NCBI GenBank assembly: GCA_963802095.1
Contig: CAWDHI010000007.1
Span: forward strand, 434,001 to 498,000
DNA length: 64,000 nt
Reading direction: 5' to 3'
DNA from: CAVVEQ01 sp963802095
GTDB lineage: Bacteria; Chloroflexota; Anaerolineae; Anaerolineales; Anaerolineaceae
The notes under the pieces were generated by a model. The model was given only the letters and a program-made list of their open reading frames with translations, was not told the DNA's origin and made no database searches. Shown here piece by piece: positions 59,471 through 64,000 of this stretch. Made by a program: the position numbers and the translations under genes. Each line of letters starts with the position of its first letter. Position 1 is the stretch's first letter.

Positions 59471-60178
59471 TCAGTTGGGCGTAGGCTTGGTTTGATCATC
59501 ATGGGGGGCATGTTTCGCCTCCCGCTTTTTTTCCAAATATCGCCGCAGCCCCACGGAACGCTCGGTGCCATTTTTCAGGCGCTTCAGGTTGGGTCGAAGC
59601 GCGATGGCGGTGAGGATGAGTGTGCCTACCCCATAGAGCGTATAAACAGGGGGTGTGATGCCCATAGAAGCGGTGACGGCAAAAATGATGATACAGAAGA
59701 AGCCAACGGAAAGGGTCATGACGGAGGCGAAACCCACCAGGAGGTAGACCAGCATAAGAAGCGGCAGCAGGAACATCCAAATCGGAGGCCAAAGCGCCAG
59801 CGCGCCTCCAAAAGCCGTTGCCCCGCCAGCCCCGCCTTCCAGAGCAATTTTGCCTGCGTTGTTGCGTTTGATCAAAAAAATGGAGTAATTGTGTCCGATG
59901 ATGGCCAGCAGCACAGCAATAACCTTGACCAGGGGTTCGCCGGGAAGGAGAACTTCCGCGAGCCAACCGCTCACCAAACCTTTTAGAATATCACCCAGCG
60001 CGGTAAGAACTCCGGCGGCGAGGCCGGCAGCCCGCATGGCGTTGGTTCCACCTGTGCGGCCACTACCCACTTCGCGGACATCCTTACCTGTGAAGGTTTT
60101 GACAACGATCAACCCGAAGGGGATGGAACCGACCAGGTAGGAGAGGACAAAGACAAGAACCAGGTTAAGGTAATTCAT
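59471..60178 (-). CDS. plsY: Glycerol-3-phosphate acyltransferase PlsY
   Basis: 235 residues from the ATG at 60178. LVGSIPFGLIV and GSGRTGGTNAMRAAG match the PlsY acyl-phosphate and glycerol-phosphate motifs (usual GSGNIGATN, here with changes), as does ALEGGAGGATAFGG. About five or six helices. It acylates glycerol-3-phosphate at the first step of phospholipid synthesis. The polar C-terminal tail (about 35 residues) is unusual for the family. Confidence 0.87.
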   Translation of the reverse strand: MNYLNLVLVFVLSYLVGSIPFGLIVVKTFTGKDVREVGSGRTGGTNAMRAAGLAAGVLTALGDILKGLVSGWLAEVLLPGEPLVKVIAVLLAIIGHNYSIFLIKRNNAGKIALEGGAGGATAFGGALALWPPIWMFLLPLLMLVYLLVGFASVMTLSVGFFCIIIFAVTASMGITPPVYTLYGVGTLILTAIALRPNLKRLKNGTERSVGLRRYLEKKREAKHAPHDDQTKPTPN

Positions 60179-60214
60179 TGCGTGATTTTCCCAAAAGTTT
60201 AACACACAATCGGT

Positions 60215-60628
60215 TCATCCGTTGCTGGCTTCATTCGACGCAACCGGGATCTCCGTATACCCTTCCCGGGTGATATCAAAAGCCCGCAGGGAGGTGGGAG
60301 TCCAGATCAGGGAGGTTACACCGGGGTAGAAAAATTCAGCGGTATCGGTGGCAGAGGGGGTTTGAGGTCCTTCCGGGTGGCTGTGAAATATTGCCAACAG
60401 ATCCAGGTTTTGATTTTCCATCCAGAGGAAGGCATTCAGTTGCTCTTGGGGATCCATGCGGAAGGCTGAGGGGCTTTTCAGCTCATTGGAAACCGGCAGG
60501 AACGCGATCGCACGGTTTTCAGTCCCGGCGACCAAACCGCAGGCTTCCAGCGGCAGGCAGTTACGGGCGTAACCACCAATTTGGATCATCAGGTCATCGG
60601 GGAGGAAAAGCCTGGGAATCGAACTCAT
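60215..60628 (-). CDS. JAMM/M67-family metallopeptidase
   Basis: 137 residues from the ATG at 60628. LPLEACGLV holds the catalytic Glu, and FHSHPEGPQTPSATD is the JAMM zinc motif (HxHP...SxxD). Bacterial members process ubiquitin-like sulphur carriers or cysteine-carrier proteins. No such carrier gene is adjacent. The start overlaps the stop of the upstream membrane protein as ATGA. Confidence 0.87.
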   Translation of the reverse strand: MSSIPRLFLPDDLMIQIGGYARNCLPLEACGLVAGTENRAIAFLPVSNELKSPSAFRMDPQEQLNAFLWMENQNLDLLAIFHSHPEGPQTPSATDTAEFFYPGVTSLIWTPTSLRAFDITREGYTEIPVASNEASNG

Positions 60629-61446
60629 TGGAAAAGAATCGCAAGCAGCAGCATCACCCCTCCAAGGATGGCTGGCTCCACCCACGCCAACCGCCAGGAC
60701 CGGTGTTCGATTACCGACCCGGCAACGCTGGTGAGGGCGTAGGCGACTCCCAGGAGGATCAGACCGTAAGCCAATGGGGAAACAGGGAAGTAATGGAGAC
60801 CAAGCGCCACCTGGGAGATGATGACCGAGATGGCTGCTGCCCAGGCGTAATTCCAGCTACCGCCAAGGCGGAAGTGCAGGCTGCGCAGGCTCACCAGGAA
60901 GACGGTGGGGGTGAGAATGGCCAGCACCAGATAGAAGCGCATCCCCGCGGCGTTGACCGAGATGGCGACAATGAGAAAGAGCACCCAGGAAACAGCGGTG
61001 AGTGTTACCGCTGCCAGTGGGTGGCGGCTATCCTGATTATCCAGGGCGATATATTCCGAGGCAATGACCATCAAAAAAAGCAATCCGCCAAAAGCAAAGA
61101 CAACCCACCAAAATTGACTTGCCTGCAATGTGCTGAGCGGGAGCCCAATGATCATGGCGGTGAGGGCGGGCAGGAGCAGGTGCGGGATGGAGGCGCGCGG
61201 GGTGAATTCCGGGTGGGCGCTAAGCAGCCAATGCGTGCCGGAAGCAGCCAGCGCGGCAGTGGCGACCCCGACCAGGGTATTTATCGATACGGGCAACTGC
61301 AGCAGGAAAGCTGGCAGCTGGATGCTGATGGCTTCCTCAGGAAGTTTAATGAAGGAAGCCAAAGCGTAAGAAAGCAGGACCATTCCAGAAACGATGCTCA
61401 GGCGGTCCTCATCCGGCAGGTGACGATGGGCGTCCATCCATTTCAT
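60625..61446 (-). CDS. Multi-pass membrane protein (DUF5656-like), unknown function
   Basis: 273 residues with about eight or nine evenly spaced helices and a short polar N-terminus (KWMDAHRHLPDEDR). There are no conserved charged residues within the helices that suggest a transporter or enzyme. It resembles Anaerolineae membrane proteins of the DUF5656 type, from memory. It is translationally coupled to the JAMM peptidase. Confidence 0.6.
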   Translation of the reverse strand: MKWMDAHRHLPDEDRLSIVSGMVLLSYALASFIKLPEEAISIQLPAFLLQLPVSINTLVGVATAALAASGTHWLLSAHPEFTPRASIPHLLLPALTAMIIGLPLSTLQASQFWWVVFAFGGLLFLMVIASEYIALDNQDSRHPLAAVTLTAVSWVLFLIVAISVNAAGMRFYLVLAILTPTVFLVSLRSLHFRLGGSWNYAWAAAISVIISQVALGLHYFPVSPLAYGLILLGVAYALTSVAGSVIEHRSWRLAWVEPAILGGVMLLLAILFQ

Positions 61447-61529
61447 TGTACCAAGAATTCACCCGCGCCTCGCAAGGCATCCACTCGCCGGCAGGTTAAA
61501 AAGCCGCCTATGGTAAAATAATAGGCTGT

Positions 61530-62525
61530 ATGGAATCTATCCCGAAGGAAAAAAAAGAAGCTCCGCCGCCGCTTTTTGGGACCTTTATCAAGGGTTTCAA
61601 TACCATCGCCGGGCGGGTGTGGCTGATCCTTCCGCCGGTACTCCTGGATCTCTTCCTCTGGTTCGGACCGCACCTCAGCCTGAAGGATCTGCTTGCTCCG
61701 CTCTTTGCCAGGGTGACCGCCGACATGATCAGCACGGCCGGTTCTTCGCTCCCAGCCAACTTCAAATCGGCCAGCGACCTGACCCAGGCAATGCTGGAGG
61801 GCAGCAACCTGATGACCGCCTTGCGGTCTTACCCGATTGGCATCCCGAGCCTGATGGCCATGGCAAGCCCCATGGTTAACCCGCTGGGCATCCCGATGAC
61901 CTACCAGGTGCCCAGTGCCCAGGCTGCGCTGCTTGGATGGCTGGGGCTCACGCTCCTGGGTGTTTTAATGGGCAGCCTGTATTTCTCCTCTCTGGCCAGG
62001 GCGGCAGGCAATGCTGAGCCGGGCCCCAGGGAATCACGCCCCGGAACTCCTTTCGGACAGGTGCTTTTATTCACCCTTCTTTTCTATGCAGTGATCCTCG
62101 TGGTGGGCATCCCGGTCACGATGATGGTCGGGCTGGTCAGCTTGCTCAATCCTGCGGTCGGGCAGATCGTCTTCATGGTCGGTTTCTTCCTGGTGCTGTG
62201 GTTCCTGATGCCGCTTGTATTTTCGCCCTTTGGCATCTTCACCGCGGGGCAAAAGGTGATCCCTTCCGTAACGGTGAGCTTCAAGCTGGTGCGCGGTTAC
62301 CTCCGGGGAACCGGCCTCTTTATTCTGTTTGCCATCCTGGTGGAGATCCTCCTGGATCTGCTCTGGATGAGCGCCCCGGTGAATTCCTGGCTGATGCTGG
62401 TGAGCATCGGCGGGCATGCCTTCATCAGCACTGCCCTGATCACATCGGCATTCATCTATTACCTCGGCGGGATTCGCTGGATGCACCTTCGCACAGCCGC
62501 GCCTCAAACGATCGTGGCTGCATAA
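61530..62525 (+). CDS. Multi-pass membrane protein, unknown function
   Basis: 331 residues. About five or six hydrophobic segments: one near residues 25-45, then four or more from 125 to 310. A cytosolic acidic/basic head (ESIPKEKKEAPPP) comes first. Helix-breaking Gly/Pro residues are frequent, a pattern seen in DUF4013-like or glycerophosphoryl-diester-associated membrane proteins, but I cannot assign a family. A TAAAAT box (61514-61519) sits ten bases before the ATG, so the leader is very short. Confidence 0.6.
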   Translation: MESIPKEKKEAPPPLFGTFIKGFNTIAGRVWLILPPVLLDLFLWFGPHLSLKDLLAPLFARVTADMISTAGSSLPANFKSASDLTQAMLEGSNLMTALRSYPIGIPSLMAMASPMVNPLGIPMTYQVPSAQAALLGWLGLTLLGVLMGSLYFSSLARAAGNAEPGPRESRPGTPFGQVLLFTLLFYAVILVVGIPVTMMVGLVSLLNPAVGQIVFMVGFFLVLWFLMPLVFSPFGIFTAGQKVIPSVTVSFKLVRGYLRGTGLFILFAILVEILLDLLWMSAPVNSWLMLVSIGGHAFISTALITSAFIYYLGGIRWMHLRTAAPQTIVAA

Positions 62526-62574
62526 AGATGTTTATTTCGCCCGCAAGTACGGGCTGGAGGAAACTGTGGGATTG

Positions 62575-64000
<1,426 letters not shown>

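Noticed and set aside
60391..61521. 376-codon frame antisense to the JAMM and membrane genes
   Set aside because: Low-complexity Gln/Gly/Asp-rich translation, opposite two well-supported coupled genes.

Overview
The window looks like chromosomal DNA of a Chloroflexota bacterium, most likely an Anaerolineae relative. This is inferred from protein flavour (DUF6754-like, DUF951, DUF5679, double-domain ThyX-like and lineage-typical hypothetical proteins), moderate GC and gene order; no rRNA is present to confirm it. No CRISPR array, insertion sequence or prophage was seen. One tRNA gene (Leu, anticodon TAA) is present.

Layout. 1-1067: a DUF6754-like gene and two small hypothetical genes. 1072-7386: a compact minus-strand cell-surface polysaccharide operon (UDP-sugar dehydrogenase, sugar epimerase, Wzx-like flippase, GT4 glycosyltransferase, multi-pass membrane protein). 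7406-11150: minus-strand housekeeping genes (uracil-DNA glycosylase, rimI, tsaB, tsaE, an MGDG-synthase-like glycosyltransferase, DUF951). 11199-15138: plus-strand M50 protease, prephenate-dehydrogenase-like protein, GIY-YIG protein, galactokinase and YitT. 15135-19080: era among three membrane-protein genes that each carry a frameshift. 19077-24566: an AT-richer surface-glycan cluster with an unusual fusion of an FrhB-like Fe-S protein to a polysaccharide pyruvyl transferase. 24613-25176: an ogt-like pseudogene with two in-frame stops.

25149-31678 is a tandem duplication with a 3266-bp period. It holds a three-gene ABC-2 export operon plus the start of a divergent phosphoribosyltransferase gene. 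32404-39786 is a long information-processing operon (nusA, ylxR, infB, rbfA, DHH phosphoesterase, truB, ribF), followed by a two-domain ThyX-like gene and a CPBP protease. 42282-53074 holds a degenerate methylase-like protein, a class A PBP, a glycosidase-like protein, tandem cyclic-di-AMP-receptor-like proteins, an AMMECR1 protein and formate-tetrahydrofolate ligase. 53470-55228 is a small AT-rich segment bounded by a 16-bp direct repeat of the tRNA-Leu 3' end; it carries a MazF-type toxin pair. 55332-62525 holds a PHP protein, a polar amino acid ABC transporter, an MBL-fold protein, plsY, a JAMM protein and two membrane proteins. gyrB starts at 62575 and runs off the right edge.

Several reading frames are broken by single-base indels. 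They cluster at 16.2-22.1 kb and after 62.9 kb, and one falls in nusA. Because nusA and gyrB are essential, at least part of this is probably assembly error rather than gene decay. The in-frame stops in ogt and in the zinc-ribbon gene are of a different kind.
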